Below, one piece after another: positions 6,601 to 14,312 of a stretch of 14,778 bases of DNA. Position 1 is the stretch's first letter. Every line of letters starts with the position of its first letter. The notes under the pieces are model-generated. The model was not told the DNA's origin. It saw nothing but the letters and a program-made list of their open reading frames with translations, and did not search any database. Position numbers and translations under genes: made by a program. This DNA is from DATMYQ01 sp035560935 (GTDB taxonomy: Bacteria > Bacillota > Negativicutes > Sporomusales > Sporomusaceae). The stretch is from assembly GCA_035560935.1 (NCBI GenBank), contig DATMYQ010000032.1:1-14778 (forward strand), read 5' to 3'.

Positions 6601-7530
6601 ATGATTAGCGTACGGGGCCGAATGATAAAATGGATTTTACAGCATCGGCACTTTTTCAAAGGGCAATGGAAAAAACCGCGGGTTGACTGGAGTCAAGTGG
6701 AATCGATACGTGCGTTCCGGTGTGAAGTTGAAGAAAGTGCGGCGCGGTTTGGAAAGGTGCCGAAGGGCATAGAAATCATTCCGGAAAACATGGATGGAGT
6801 TTACGCGGAGTGGATTGTAAACAGCGCCAGCAACCGCGAGCAGGTCATACTATATTTTCATGGCGGCGGTTATGTTAGCGGCTCAAGCCGATCCCATCGA
6901 AGCATAACAGCAAAATTTGTAGCGGGCAGTCAAACCAATGCGTTGCTGTTTGACTATCGGTTAGCGCCAGAGCACCCCTACCCGGCGGGACTAGGAGATG
7001 CGGTCACAGTATACCGGCGGTTGCTCAGCCAGGGATTTCGGGCCGACAATATAGTGTTTGCCGGCGATTCGGGAGGGGGAGGTTTGCTGCTGGGAACTTT
7101 GCTGGCTTTGCGGGATCGGCATGTTGCGTTACCGGCTTCCGCAGTGGCGCTGTCGCCGGTGACCGATTTGGGCTGCACCGGGGAGTCGCACCGGACGAAA
7201 GTGCATGTCTGTCTATCGCCGGAAGGGATGGCACAGGCGATTGCCAAACATTATGCAGGCGATAAAGGCAATAAAATTCCTTATGCATCACCTCTTGGCG
7301 CTGAGCTGCACGGATTGCCGCCGCTGCTTATTTACGCCGGCGAGGATGAAATTCTGCGTGACGATGCGAGCGGTTTTGTGCAAAAAGCCAAAGCCGCCGG
7401 AGTTGACGCTACCTTAAGGATTGGGGAAGGGATGTTTCATTGCTATCCGGCGGTAGCACCGCTTTTTCCGGAAGCGGCGCAGGCGATGCAGGAGATATGC
7501 AGTTTTATCCAGAAATCATTGTCACGATGA
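6601..7530 (+). CDS. Alpha/beta hydrolase of the hormone-sensitive-lipase (family IV) type
   Basis: A 309-residue probable esterase. HGGGYVSGS (87-95) is the oxyanion-hole motif of family IV. GDSGGGG (155-161) carries the nucleophile Ser157. FDYRLAPEHPYPA (117-129) is a further family hallmark. GEDEILRDD (247-255) contains the catalytic acid, and GMFHCYP (277-283) gives His280. The start is the ATG at 6601, with GGAGG at 6591-6595; an upstream TTG at 6589 overlaps this ribosome site and is less likely. No signal peptide is evident, so the enzyme is probably cytosolic. Family members cleave short acyl esters. The partner TetR gene suggests induction by a hydrophobic ester or a related xenobiotic, which is inference. 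Confidence 0.88.
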   Translation: MISVRGRMIKWILQHRHFFKGQWKKPRVDWSQVESIRAFRCEVEESAARFGKVPKGIEIIPENMDGVYAEWIVNSASNREQVILYFHGGGYVSGSSRSHRSITAKFVAGSQTNALLFDYRLAPEHPYPAGLGDAVTVYRRLLSQGFRADNIVFAGDSGGGGLLLGTLLALRDRHVALPASAVALSPVTDLGCTGESHRTKVHVCLSPEGMAQAIAKHYAGDKGNKIPYASPLGAELHGLPPLLIYAGEDEILRDDASGFVQKAKAAGVDATLRIGEGMFHCYPAVAPLFPEAAQAMQEICSFIQKSLSR

Positions 7531-7651
7531 AAAAAATCTGCCGGTTTGCCAATCCGGGCAAAAAAAGGGCGGACAACCATGAACATTAAGGATGGCACGC
7601 TTTTGTTTGGGGAACCGGCTGCATTGATTTCACGCAGAGAAGGAGATGCCA

Positions 7652-7884
7652 ATGATCAAGAAAACGGTGATTTTCGAACAAATTCAAAAACACGGCAGCG
7701 GATGTTATTGCCCAAGACCTTCTTCTGCCGAAATTAAACATCGGCGATGCTGTGGTGATAACAAACGCAGGCAGTTATGCGGCGGTGATTTCACCCCTGC
7801 AGTCCGGCGCAATTATTTGTAAACCAAGCAGGCGTAGTCATGGATGCCGCCATTGAGACGGCGCGGGAGCCGGGTGGAGCCTGA
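7652..7884 (+). pseudogene. Fossil of a LysA-like fold-III PLP decarboxylase, three frames, internally deleted
   Basis: The ATG at 7652 has a good AAGGAG site and reads MIKKTVIFEQIQKHGS, resembling the start of diaminopimelate-decarboxylase-like enzymes (FEQIxKYGSPxYVY). Within about 50 bases the signal jumps to another frame (7701 onward): DVIAQDLLLPKLNIGDAVVI followed by TNAGSYAAVISPLQ, the C-terminal barrel where real enzymes have lPxLxxGDxvxixxaGAY. A second shift at about 7800 continues as SPAQLFVNQAGVVMDAAIETA and ends at the stop 7882-7884. The middle of the gene (the PLP-binding TIM barrel) is gone. The pieces are short, so the family call rests on pattern similarity only. The remaining stretch 7885-8062 contains no gene I can support. 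An ATG at 7579 opens a short frame I do not recognise. Confidence 0.55.
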
Positions 7885-8062
7885 ACGCTGCAGCGCTTCT
7901 GTACTCTTTTTTGTCATCACGTTGCTATTCTGAGTAGAAACAAGGTGGACATTGCAATCAATGTAGAATGTTTTTTGGCTCTCCTGCGCTGACAGCGGAG
8001 ACAGCTGAAGCAACGGAGCCGCGGTAAGTATTCGCTTGATTTTAAGGTAAGGAGGAGCGGGT

Positions 8063-9919
8063 ATGAGACTGGGGGGAATCGCAAAAACAGCGGGTCAACG
8101 AAGGCTATTGGACGGGAGCGCATTCGTTTTTTTTCTGCTGTTGGCCAGTGGGGCAATTTGGAGCTTGGTGTATGGGTCAGCGCAGGTTAAACAACCATTG
8201 CCGCTTCCGGCGCTCGAACCCGGAGACCATAGAGCGTTGGAACGATATGCGGCGGAACTGATAACGCAAGAGATGAACGATAACCATATTGTGGGCCTCA
8301 GCGCCGCGATCATAGCGGGTGACCGTGTCGTGTGGTCCCAAGGCTACGGTTATGCGGACCGGGAGAATAAAAGGCTTGTCACGCCGGAGACGGTTTATCG
8401 CGTTGGCTCAATCTCCAAGATTCCGAACGCAATTGCGGTTTTGAAGTTCAAAGCGGCTGGAAAGCTGGCGCTTGACGCACCGGTCAAACGCTATATTCCC
8501 GAGCTGGAGGTGAAATCGCGGTTTGCGGCGGCGCCGGCGTTTACTCCGCGCCAACTGATGACTCATCATTCCGGATTGCCGAGTGATATCGTGAAAGGAA
8601 TGTGGGGAGAGCGGCCCGCTCCGTTTCAAAGTGTCATTTCGCTGCTAGCGGAAGAATATCTCGCATATCCGCCGGGGACGATTCATTCTTACTGCAATCT
8701 GGGTGCGGACTTGCTGGGGGTTATGCTGGAGCGCGTCAGTGGAACGGAATATGAGACGGTGATGCAGGAAGCGGTGTTACAGCCATTGGAGATGACGAAT
8801 TCATCGTATTGCCTTCAGCCGCATATTGCGCAAAAATTGTCCCGGGGCTATAACAAAAAGGGACAGCCGGAACCGGATGTCACGATGCGGGATGTACCGG
8901 CCGGAAACCTTTATACCAGCGTAAATGATCTTTCTAGAATGATGATCATGCTTTTAAATGACGGCGTTTACGGCGGAACCGAAGTCTTGCCGCCGGCGCT
9001 GGTGAGCGAAATGCTTACGGCGCAAAATGACGCAGTGTCCCTGGATGGAAATTTCAAGATTGGGTATGAGTTTTTTCTGGGAAATCCCGCATTGGCGTAT
9101 GTCGGCGGGGATTTTAGCCACGGTGGCCATATGTACCTGTTTCATGGGCAGGTTATGGGGGTTAAAAAGGAAAAAATCGCGGTGGTGGTTTTGGCCAATT
9201 CGGCGGGAGCGGCGGAACGTGTGAAGCTTATTGCCGAACAATTACTCAAAGGGGCGCTTGCAATCCATGCCGGAATCTTGCCGCCCGCGGCAAAACCGGA
9301 GCACAAAGTGGCAGCGGTGCCGCCGGGTTTGCGGGAGCCGGAAAGTTATGCCGGCTATTATGGAACGATGATCGGATTGATGGAAGTGCAAGAACCCCGG
9401 AAGGGGACGTATGTTGCCAAACTGCAAGGAAAACAGGTCGGACTAATTCCCGATAAAGGGGGCTGGCTGCGGCCGGAATACCGTCTGTGGGGAATTTTTC
9501 CGCTATCGAATCCGCGACTGCAAGAACTGCGCATTGCATTTCGCACCGTAAACGGCGAGGATGTGGTGTATATCCAGTCGGGAACTGAAGTAGGCGCTGT
9601 CGGCAAACGTGTGGCCGATTATGCGCTGCCGGAGGCTTGGCGAAAGCGGCAAGGCCTCTATCGCACCAACGATGAGGAAAACCAGTTATTGGGAATCGGA
9701 TCTTTGGAATTGAAGGTCAACAAGCAAGGGTTTCTGATGATGAGGCTGGCCAGCGCTACGAAGGCCGCGCAGCTGGGTGAATTGCTGCTATATCCGCTCT
9801 CGGATCAGGAGGCCGTGATTTATGCGCTAGGCCGACGAATGATGGAAACGATCAGCGTTCGGCAGGAGGCGGACGGCGAAAGGCTGGTTTTCTCCGGGAT
9901 GAGCTTTAAAAGACGCTAA
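8063..9919 (+). CDS. Exported serine hydrolase, class C beta-lactamase/PBP-like family
   Basis: A 618-residue protein. Residues 18-40 form a single hydrophobic segment (signal peptide or N-terminal anchor). The beta-lactamase domain (about 60-395) has SISK (116-119) with Ser116 nucleophile and Lys119, the second motif YCN (210-212), THHSGLPSD (167-175, family hallmark) and HGG (353-355) as the third motif in place of KTG. The HxG form is common in esterase- or peptidase-like members. About 220 further residues form a beta-rich C-terminal extension seen in long members of the family. GGAGGAG upstream supports the ATG at 8063. The protein acts outside the cytoplasmic membrane, perhaps on peptidoglycan peptides, D-amino-acid peptides or esters. 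True beta-lactamase activity is not implied. The substrate is unknown. Confidence 0.85.
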   Translation: MRLGGIAKTAGQRRLLDGSAFVFFLLLASGAIWSLVYGSAQVKQPLPLPALEPGDHRALERYAAELITQEMNDNHIVGLSAAIIAGDRVVWSQGYGYADRENKRLVTPETVYRVGSISKIPNAIAVLKFKAAGKLALDAPVKRYIPELEVKSRFAAAPAFTPRQLMTHHSGLPSDIVKGMWGERPAPFQSVISLLAEEYLAYPPGTIHSYCNLGADLLGVMLERVSGTEYETVMQEAVLQPLEMTNSSYCLQPHIAQKLSRGYNKKGQPEPDVTMRDVPAGNLYTSVNDLSRMMIMLLNDGVYGGTEVLPPALVSEMLTAQNDAVSLDGNFKIGYEFFLGNPALAYVGGDFSHGGHMYLFHGQVMGVKKEKIAVVVLANSAGAAERVKLIAEQLLKGALAIHAGILPPAAKPEHKVAAVPPGLREPESYAGYYGTMIGLMEVQEPRKGTYVAKLQGKQVGLIPDKGGWLRPEYRLWGIFPLSNPRLQELRIAFRTVNGEDVVYIQSGTEVGAVGKRVADYALPEAWRKRQGLYRTNDEENQLLGIGSLELKVNKQGFLMMRLASATKAAQLGELLLYPLSDQEAVIYALGRRMMETISVRQEADGERLVFSGMSFKRR

Positions 9920-9966
9920 AGAACTATCGAAGACGAGATTTTTTTATCACCACTTCGGTAAGTTTT

Positions 9967-9998
9967 GTGACAATCAGGCCTATACTCCTGATTTGTTA
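9967..9998. promoter_or_regulatory. Imperfect inverted repeat upstream of the M20 gene
   Basis: ATCAGG (9973-9978) and CCTGAT (9987-9992) are flanked by matching GTGACA and TTGTTAC, giving an inverted repeat of about 30 bases with one extra base. It lies in the 114-base spacer before the M20 gene and could be an operator of the transport operon. I could not assign convincing -35/-10 boxes. Confidence 0.35.
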
Positions 9999-10033
9999 CA
10001 GGAAATACTATAGATGGACAGGCGGTTATTCGA

Positions 10034-11206
10034 ATGGAGAATGGCGGGTTACTAAAAAAAGAAGTTTGCAAAGAGATTAACAAAATCAAGCCGGAGCTTT
10101 TGGCGATCTCTCACTATCTATGCGACAATCCGGAACTGGCATTTCAAGAATTCAAAGCAGTCCAGGCGCTGACGGATTCATTGCGGAAAGCGGGCTTTGT
10201 GGTGGAGACCGGGGTCTGCGGCATTGAGACGGCTTTTATCGGGAGCTGCGGGCAGGGAGGTCCCACAATTGCTTTTGTGGCGGAATATGATGCCTTGCCG
10301 GAGATCGGCCATGCGTGCGGGCACAATATCATTGCCAGTGCGGCGCTGGGAGCGGCGATCGGCTTACGTAAAGGAATGGGCGTCCTGGGATGCGGGACGA
10401 TCAAGGTGATCGGAACCCCTGCGGAAGAGAACGGGAGCGGAAAGATTCCTATGCTGGAAAAAGGAGCGTTTCGTGGGGTGGATGCCGCGATGTTGCTGCA
10501 CCCTAACGCGGCTTCCATGGCGGATGATATTTCTTATGCGACGAGGAGGGTGGAGTTTACCTTCCGGGGGAAGGCGGCCCACGCGGCGGTATCCCCCTGG
10601 GAGGGGACCAGCGCGCTGAACGGGGTCGTTCACATGCTCCACATGGTTGATTCCATGCGGCTGCACGTGAAGGACTTTGCCAGAATCCATGGCATTATCA
10701 CGAATGGCGGAGTAGCGACCAATATTATTCCCGAAACGGCACAGGCTGTGTTTAGCATCCGGGCGCTTGCCGGCGATTATTTGGAGGAACTGGTTGCGAT
10801 GGTCGGGCGCTGCGCGCAGGGAGCGGCTCTTGGAACCGGGACGGCGGTCGAATCCAGGGTATTGGGTCCCGGCTGCCGTGAGGTTCGAAACAACAAGGCA
10901 TTGGTGAAACTGCTGGAATTGAATTTCAGCCAGTTGGGAGAGCCTCTCGCTAAGAGGGATTTTTCGCAAGGCATCGGCGCCACCGATATGGGCAATGTCA
11001 CTCATGAAATCCCTGCGGTACATGCGAATATCGGCCTGGGGGAAGGGCTGTCGCTCCATACGGAGGAATTTGCCGTGCAAGCTGCCTCGGCGGCGGGCGA
11101 TAAAGCCATACTGACGGCGGCAAAGGTTATGGCGATGACGGCACTCGATCTTCTCCTTAATCCGGATGTTTTGGCGGAGATGCAAAAGGTGCGCCAGGAT
11201 GTGTAA
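10034..11206 (+). CDS. M20-family metallopeptidase/amidohydrolase (AbgB-like)
   Basis: A 390-residue dinuclear-metal hydrolase of the M20D group. HACGHN (93-98) provides Cys95 and His97, GTPAEE (127-132) the metal-binding and general-base glutamates, HP (156-157) another ligand, and LHTEEF near the C-terminus the last histidine. GKAAHAAVSPWEG marks the start of the lid/dimerisation domain. The family removes acyl, aminobenzoyl or similar groups from amino acids and dipeptides. No signal peptide is seen, so it is cytosolic. The ribosome site is weak (GGCGG about 10 bases upstream). It precedes an amino-acid ABC importer, an arrangement also found in the Bacillus yxe-type loci where an M20 deacylase sits with an ABC importer. 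Joint import and deacylation of an N-acylated amino acid is a reasonable inference. Confidence 0.87.
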   Translation: MENGGLLKKEVCKEINKIKPELLAISHYLCDNPELAFQEFKAVQALTDSLRKAGFVVETGVCGIETAFIGSCGQGGPTIAFVAEYDALPEIGHACGHNIIASAALGAAIGLRKGMGVLGCGTIKVIGTPAEENGSGKIPMLEKGAFRGVDAAMLLHPNAASMADDISYATRRVEFTFRGKAAHAAVSPWEGTSALNGVVHMLHMVDSMRLHVKDFARIHGIITNGGVATNIIPETAQAVFSIRALAGDYLEELVAMVGRCAQGAALGTGTAVESRVLGPGCREVRNNKALVKLLELNFSQLGEPLAKRDFSQGIGATDMGNVTHEIPAVHANIGLGEGLSLHTEEFAVQAASAAGDKAILTAAKVMAMTALDLLLNPDVLAEMQKVRQDV

Positions 11207-11348
11207 CCGAAGAGACAAATAACGGTTGGGAAAACACGCAAGTCGTTTTTTAATAGCCATTGAACAAATTTATATGGTTGAATGATTTTGGATATACTGG
11301 TACACTTGTTAAGTATGTTGAATGATATTTACAAAGTTGGGAGAAACG

Positions 11349-12182
11349 ATGATGAAGAAACTGGTTTTGGCAGTATTGTCCCTTTGCATCCTGATAGGAA
11401 CGGCCGCTTGCGGAAATTCGGAGAAGCCTGCAGCGACACCGGAAAAGGCAAAAGCACCCACAGAGATTATTGTTGCGTCGGGTTCGTCCTCAATTCCGAA
11501 TAGCTATATCGACAAAGGCGTGCATAAAGGGCACGAGGTCGATATTTGGAATGCGATTGCGGCGAAAACAGGGTTGAAAGTAACCTTTGTAACGGGCGAA
11601 TTTAATACGTTGTTTGGTTATCTGGATTCAGGCAAGGCCGATACCGTGGGCAATACGATCACTCTTAACGCGAAGCGAAAAGAAAAATATGATTTTTCGG
11701 AGCCCTACGCGTACATCCCGGAGAAGCTGGTGGTTCATTCCGACAGAACGAACATTAAAAAATTAAAGGATATTTCCGGGATGAACTGTGGTTTTTCGGC
11801 AGGTTCCAATGGCGGCAATTTGTTTCAACAAATTGCGAAAGAGCAGAACATAGCGATCAATCTGGTCGCCTTTGACAGCTCTGAACTGCTGGATGAAGCG
11901 TTTCGGCAGGGCAAAGTGGATGTCATGATTTTTGCGGGCGCGGAAGCCGCGTATAAAATCAACAACAAAGTGCTGGATGCCAGAATGGTCGAAGAGAACA
12001 TCGCGGTGGGCGCAAAAGCGTATCCTTTTGTCAAAGGCAATGCGAAATCCGCAGAATTGAATCAAATGGTTACCAAAGCAATTAAAGAAATGCAGCAAGA
12101 CGGAACACTGGAAAAAATATATACAAAGTGGTATGGAATGGATTTCAGCCAAAAACCGGCGAACGGAAAAATCGCAGAGTAG
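11349..12182 (+). CDS. ABC transporter substrate-binding lipoprotein, amino-acid type (family 3)
   Basis: A 277-residue periplasmic-binding protein with a lipoprotein signal: MMKK, hydrophobic core, and lipobox GTAAC with Cys21 as lipid anchor. The mature part follows the family-3 pattern: an opening strand, KGHEVDIWNAIAAKTGLKV (the usual G-x-E/D-x-D-x-x-x-A-I segment), FNTLFGYLDSGKADTV, and TLNAKRKEKYDFSEPYAY, the hallmark R/K-x-x-x-x-D-F-S-x-P-Y. GGGAGA just upstream supports the ATG at 11349 (or 11352). It delivers a polar amino acid or derivative to the permease. The spacer from 11207 holds no gene. The ligand cannot be named from sequence, but the neighbouring M20 amidohydrolase suggests an N-acyl or peptide-like amino acid. 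Confidence 0.9.
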   Translation: MMKKLVLAVLSLCILIGTAACGNSEKPAATPEKAKAPTEIIVASGSSSIPNSYIDKGVHKGHEVDIWNAIAAKTGLKVTFVTGEFNTLFGYLDSGKADTVGNTITLNAKRKEKYDFSEPYAYIPEKLVVHSDRTNIKKLKDISGMNCGFSAGSNGGNLFQQIAKEQNIAINLVAFDSSELLDEAFRQGKVDVMIFAGAEAAYKINNKVLDARMVEENIAVGAKAYPFVKGNAKSAELNQMVTKAIKEMQQDGTLEKIYTKWYGMDFSQKPANGKIAE

Positions 12183-12196
12183 GGATGAAAGAGAAG

Positions 12197-12243
12197 TGCC
12201 GGCCTTCGCCTGTTGTTAGGGCTAGGGCCGGCAACTTGTTTTT
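12197..12243 (+). terminator. GC-rich hairpin after the binding-protein gene (attenuator or processing stem)
   Basis: TGCCGGCC (12197-12204) pairs exactly with GGCCGGCA (12226-12233), followed by ACTTGTTTTTG. It lies 15 bases after the lipoprotein stop, within the 171-base gap to the ATPase gene. Such stems commonly let the binding-protein message be made or kept in excess over ATPase and permease. Full termination is less likely because no clear new promoter follows. Confidence 0.65.
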
Positions 12244-12353
12244 GTGGTTCGCGTTTATATACCATGGTTGCAAAGGAATGAAAAAATAACGTGTTTCTTG
12301 CGTAATGACGGCAGCGTCCTTTCACGCAAAAGCACCGTCGGGCGAGAGGGAAA

Positions 12354-13106
12354 ATGATTACAGCAGAGAAGTTAAAAGTGCAATTTGGCGAAAATGTAGT
12401 GCTGAAAAATCTCGATCTGCACATTGCGAATGGGGAAGTGGTCGCGGTAATCGGTCCGTCAGGAGGCGGGAAATCGACATTCCTCCGGTGCCTGAACTTT
12501 TTGGTCAGGCCGGTGGAAGGAAAAATAACGGTGGACGGCGTTACCCTTGATGCCAAATCGGTTTCGAAGGGGGAGATTGACCGCTTGCGCCTGAAAACGG
12601 CCATGGTTTTTCAAAATTATAACTTGTTGAAAAACATGACGGCAATACAAAATATCATGGAACCGATGGTGACCGTGCAAAAAATGAGCAAAAAAGAAGC
12701 CGAAGCAGTAGCAATCAGTTTGCTGGAGAAAGTAGGGCTTTTGCACAAGAGAGATGCTTACCCCAAAGAAATGTCGGGGGGACAGCAGCAACGAATTGGA
12801 ATCGCAAGAGCGCTGGCGGTCAATACGAATATCATTTTGTTTGATGAACCCACCTCGTCGCTGGATCCGGAACTGGTGGGCGAAGTCTTGTCGGTTATCA
12901 AGCAATTGGTCGCAGAACACAACAAAACGATGGTGATTGTGACGCATGAAATGAAATTTGCTCGCGAAGTGGCGGACCGGATTCTTTTTCTGGAAGACGG
13001 CGTGATTACTGCCATGGGAACACCGCAGGAGATCTTTGAAAACGGAGTAAATGAAAGAGTAAAACGGTTTATCCATACAATGCATTCCAATGGAACAACA
13101 CTATGA
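12354..13106 (+). CDS. Polar amino-acid ABC transporter ATP-binding protein (HisP/GlnQ type)
   Basis: A 250-residue ATPase with all motifs intact: Walker A GPSGGGKST (34-42), Q-loop VFQNYNLL (85-92), signature MSGGQQQR (140-147), Walker B IILFDEP (160-166), D-loop SLDPE (169-173) and His198 in the switch VTHEM. The length and the DRIxFLEDG(V)I segment are typical of the polar amino-acid uptake family. It works as a homodimer bound to the permease on the inner face of the membrane. The permease gene begins 15 bases downstream, so the two are co-translated from one message. The start at 12354 follows GAGAGGG. Confidence 0.95.
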   Translation: MITAEKLKVQFGENVVLKNLDLHIANGEVVAVIGPSGGGKSTFLRCLNFLVRPVEGKITVDGVTLDAKSVSKGEIDRLRLKTAMVFQNYNLLKNMTAIQNIMEPMVTVQKMSKKEAEAVAISLLEKVGLLHKRDAYPKEMSGGQQQRIGIARALAVNTNIILFDEPTSSLDPELVGEVLSVIKQLVAEHNKTMVIVTHEMKFAREVADRILFLEDGVITAMGTPQEIFENGVNERVKRFIHTMHSNGTTL

Positions 13107-13121
13107 TGCGGGGATGAGTTT

Positions 13122-13787
13122 ATGAATTTTGATGTGGTATGGTTTGTTAATCTGTTTCCCGTTGTTTTACCCACGCTGGAATTAACGTTGAATATGTCGC
13201 TGTTGTCGCTGGTTTTGACCGTCTTGTTGTCAGTGTTTATTTCGGTTGTCAGGCACTTTCGGGTAGGGGGCCTGTCGCAATTTTTTGGCGCGTATATTAC
13301 TCTTTTTCGCGCGACGCCGTTGGTGGCGCAGCTGTTCATCCTGTATTTCGGTCTTCCTTCCATCATACCGGCGATGAAGTCGATGAGCGCTTTTCAGACA
13401 ACCGTGCTGGCCCTTACGTTAAACACATCGGCGTTTATGTCCGAAACACTCCGCGCTGCGATTGAATCCGTGGATAAAGGGCAGCTGGAGGCCTGCTATT
13501 CCATGGGAATGACACGTTATCAGACGATGGTGCGTGTGGTGCTGCCGCAGGCGTTTGTTGTTGCGCTACCTTCGCTGGGCAACCAATTTATCGGTATCAT
13601 CAAAGGTACCGCGTTGGGCTTTACCGTAGGGCTTGCCGATATCATGGCCAAGGCCAAAATCGCGGCGGCATTGGATCTTCGCTTTTTTGAAGCGTATTTA
13701 TGCGTCACGTTGATTTATCTTGTCTTGGTGATGGGTGTTGAAAAAGTACAGGGAATACTGGAAAAACGACTGCAAAAGTTTTGCTAA
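13122..13787 (+). CDS. Polar amino-acid ABC transporter permease (HisM/GlnP type)
   Basis: A 221-residue membrane protein with about five transmembrane segments. It has the family features YITLFRATPLVAQLFILYFGLP and the EAA loop EACYSMGMTRYQTMVRVVLPQA, which contacts the ATPase. This is the usual size for a single-domain permease that forms a homodimer when no second permease gene is present, as here. It follows the ATPase gene by 15 bases. It forms the translocation path for the substrate captured by the upstream lipoprotein. No clear terminator follows the gene. Confidence 0.93.
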   Translation: MNFDVVWFVNLFPVVLPTLELTLNMSLLSLVLTVLLSVFISVVRHFRVGGLSQFFGAYITLFRATPLVAQLFILYFGLPSIIPAMKSMSAFQTTVLALTLNTSAFMSETLRAAIESVDKGQLEACYSMGMTRYQTMVRVVLPQAFVVALPSLGNQFIGIIKGTALGFTVGLADIMAKAKIAAALDLRFFEAYLCVTLIYLVLVMGVEKVQGILEKRLQKFC

Positions 13788-13831
13788 AGATGAACTGCGA
13801 GGAATGGTAGCAGATGAATGAGGTGTGTGCA

Positions 13832-13862
13832 TTGACACGTAGGGACGCTCTGTTTTCGTCAA
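13832..13862. repeat. REP-like hairpin with GTAG tetranucleotide
   Basis: TTGAC (13832-13836) and GTCAA (13858-13862) bracket ACGTAGGGACGCTCTGTTTTC. GTAG (13839-13842) directly precedes a small hairpin with wobble pairs (GGAC with GTTT). A GTAG 5' to a hairpin is the recognition layout of REP elements used by REP-associated tyrosine transposases, and a remnant of such a gene starts 35 bases downstream. Confidence 0.45.
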
Positions 13863-13896
13863 CTTTTTGATATACTGTTACCAGAGGTGACGGTGA

Positions 13897-13993
13897 ATGG
13901 CAAGACAAACCCGGAAATTAAGCACCGTCGCCTTTTATCATGTCGTGTTTTGGGGGTACTCATCATCAGCACATTCTTAAAGAAAATTTTTAA
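13897..13993 (+). pseudogene. Remnant of a REP-associated tyrosine (Y1/RayT) transposase
   Basis: From the ATG at 13897, after a GAGGTGA site, the frame reads MARQTRKLSTVAFYHVVFWG, the typical N-terminus of COG1943 transposases (MARKxRxxSxxxxYHVxxRG). A +1 shift then gives THHQHILKENF (13958-13990) up to a stop at 13991-13993, matching the N-x-Q-x-I-F-x-x-x-x-D/F continuation. The first frame stops at 13978-13980. Nothing of the remaining 100 or more residues, including the catalytic tyrosine and HUH motif, is present. It is therefore a dead fragment of a single-strand transposase or domesticated RayT gene. Confidence 0.6.
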
Positions 13994-14016
13994 AATTATC
14001 GCTTTGTAGAACGGAG

Positions 14017-14067
14017 GAACCGCTGTGCCCATGCAAGAAGAGTCATAGTAGAGATGAGCAGCGGTTC
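14017..14067 (+). repeat. 9-bp inverted repeat enclosing a ribosome site and mini-ORF
   Basis: GAACCGCTG (14017-14025) pairs with CAGCGGTTC (14059-14067) across a 33-base loop. The left arm adjoins GGAGG (14014-14018), and the loop encodes only a tiny ORF (GTG CCC ATG ... TAG). It lies between the transposase fragment and the 37-residue ORF. Its function is unclear. Confidence 0.4.
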
Positions 14068-14116
14068 AAAAGTTATTCCCGATCGATGTAAATCTTAAAG
14101 CGGGAGTGTGGCGTAC

Positions 14117-14230
14117 ATGGCAGAGGATGCAAAGCTGGCTGAACGTCTGGCCGGCCTGTATCCTCGCCATCCGGCGATGTGGGAAGAACTGGACGGCGTG
14201 AAAAATAAACTGGAAAAATCTAAGCGGTAA
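14117..14230 (+). CDS. Possible 37-residue small protein
   Basis: An ATG at 14117 opens a 37-residue charged frame with the features AERLAGLYPRHPAMWEELDG and a lysine-rich end. GGGAG lies about 10 bases upstream. Composition (regular helix-forming residues, no rare codons) looks protein-like, but I do not recognise a family. It could be a real small protein, or the C-terminal tail of a decayed gene next to the transposase remnant. Otherwise the spacer 13788-14312 holds only the REP-like hairpin, the transposase fragment and the promoter described separately. Confidence 0.35.
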   Translation: MAEDAKLAERLAGLYPRHPAMWEELDGVKNKLEKSKR

Positions 14231-14254
14231 AAGCGTACGATTTATTTTGCTTCC

Positions 14255-14283
14255 TTGCAAATAGTTTGATATTAAATTATAAT
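14255..14283 (+). promoter_or_regulatory. Promoter of the MarR gene
   Basis: TTGCAA (14255-14260) and a perfect TATAAT (14278-14283) are separated by 17 bases, 29 bases before the MarR start. The spacer is occupied by the operator-like palindrome, so repressor binding would block RNA polymerase. Confidence 0.75.
14264..14277. promoter_or_regulatory. MarR operator candidate 1 (in own promoter)
   Basis: GTTTGATATTAAAT differs from the perfect palindrome GTTTAATATTAAAC at two positions. It fills the spacer between the -35 and -10 boxes. The same site recurs after the gene, at 14765-14778. AT-rich palindromes of this size are typical MarR-family operators. Confidence 0.65.
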
Positions 14284-14312
14284 TCAAGAGAAGACGGGAT
14301 GTTGGGTGCAGC

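Noticed and set aside
10364..11260. Long minus-strand open frame opposite the M20 gene
   Set aside because: Arginine/histidine-rich translation with no family features; the plus-strand gene has all metal-ligand motifs.
13832..13876. TTGACA and TATACT as a promoter pair before the transposase remnant
   Set aside because: The boxes are 33 bases apart, too far for a sigma-70 promoter; TTGAC is better explained as one arm of the REP-like inverted repeat.
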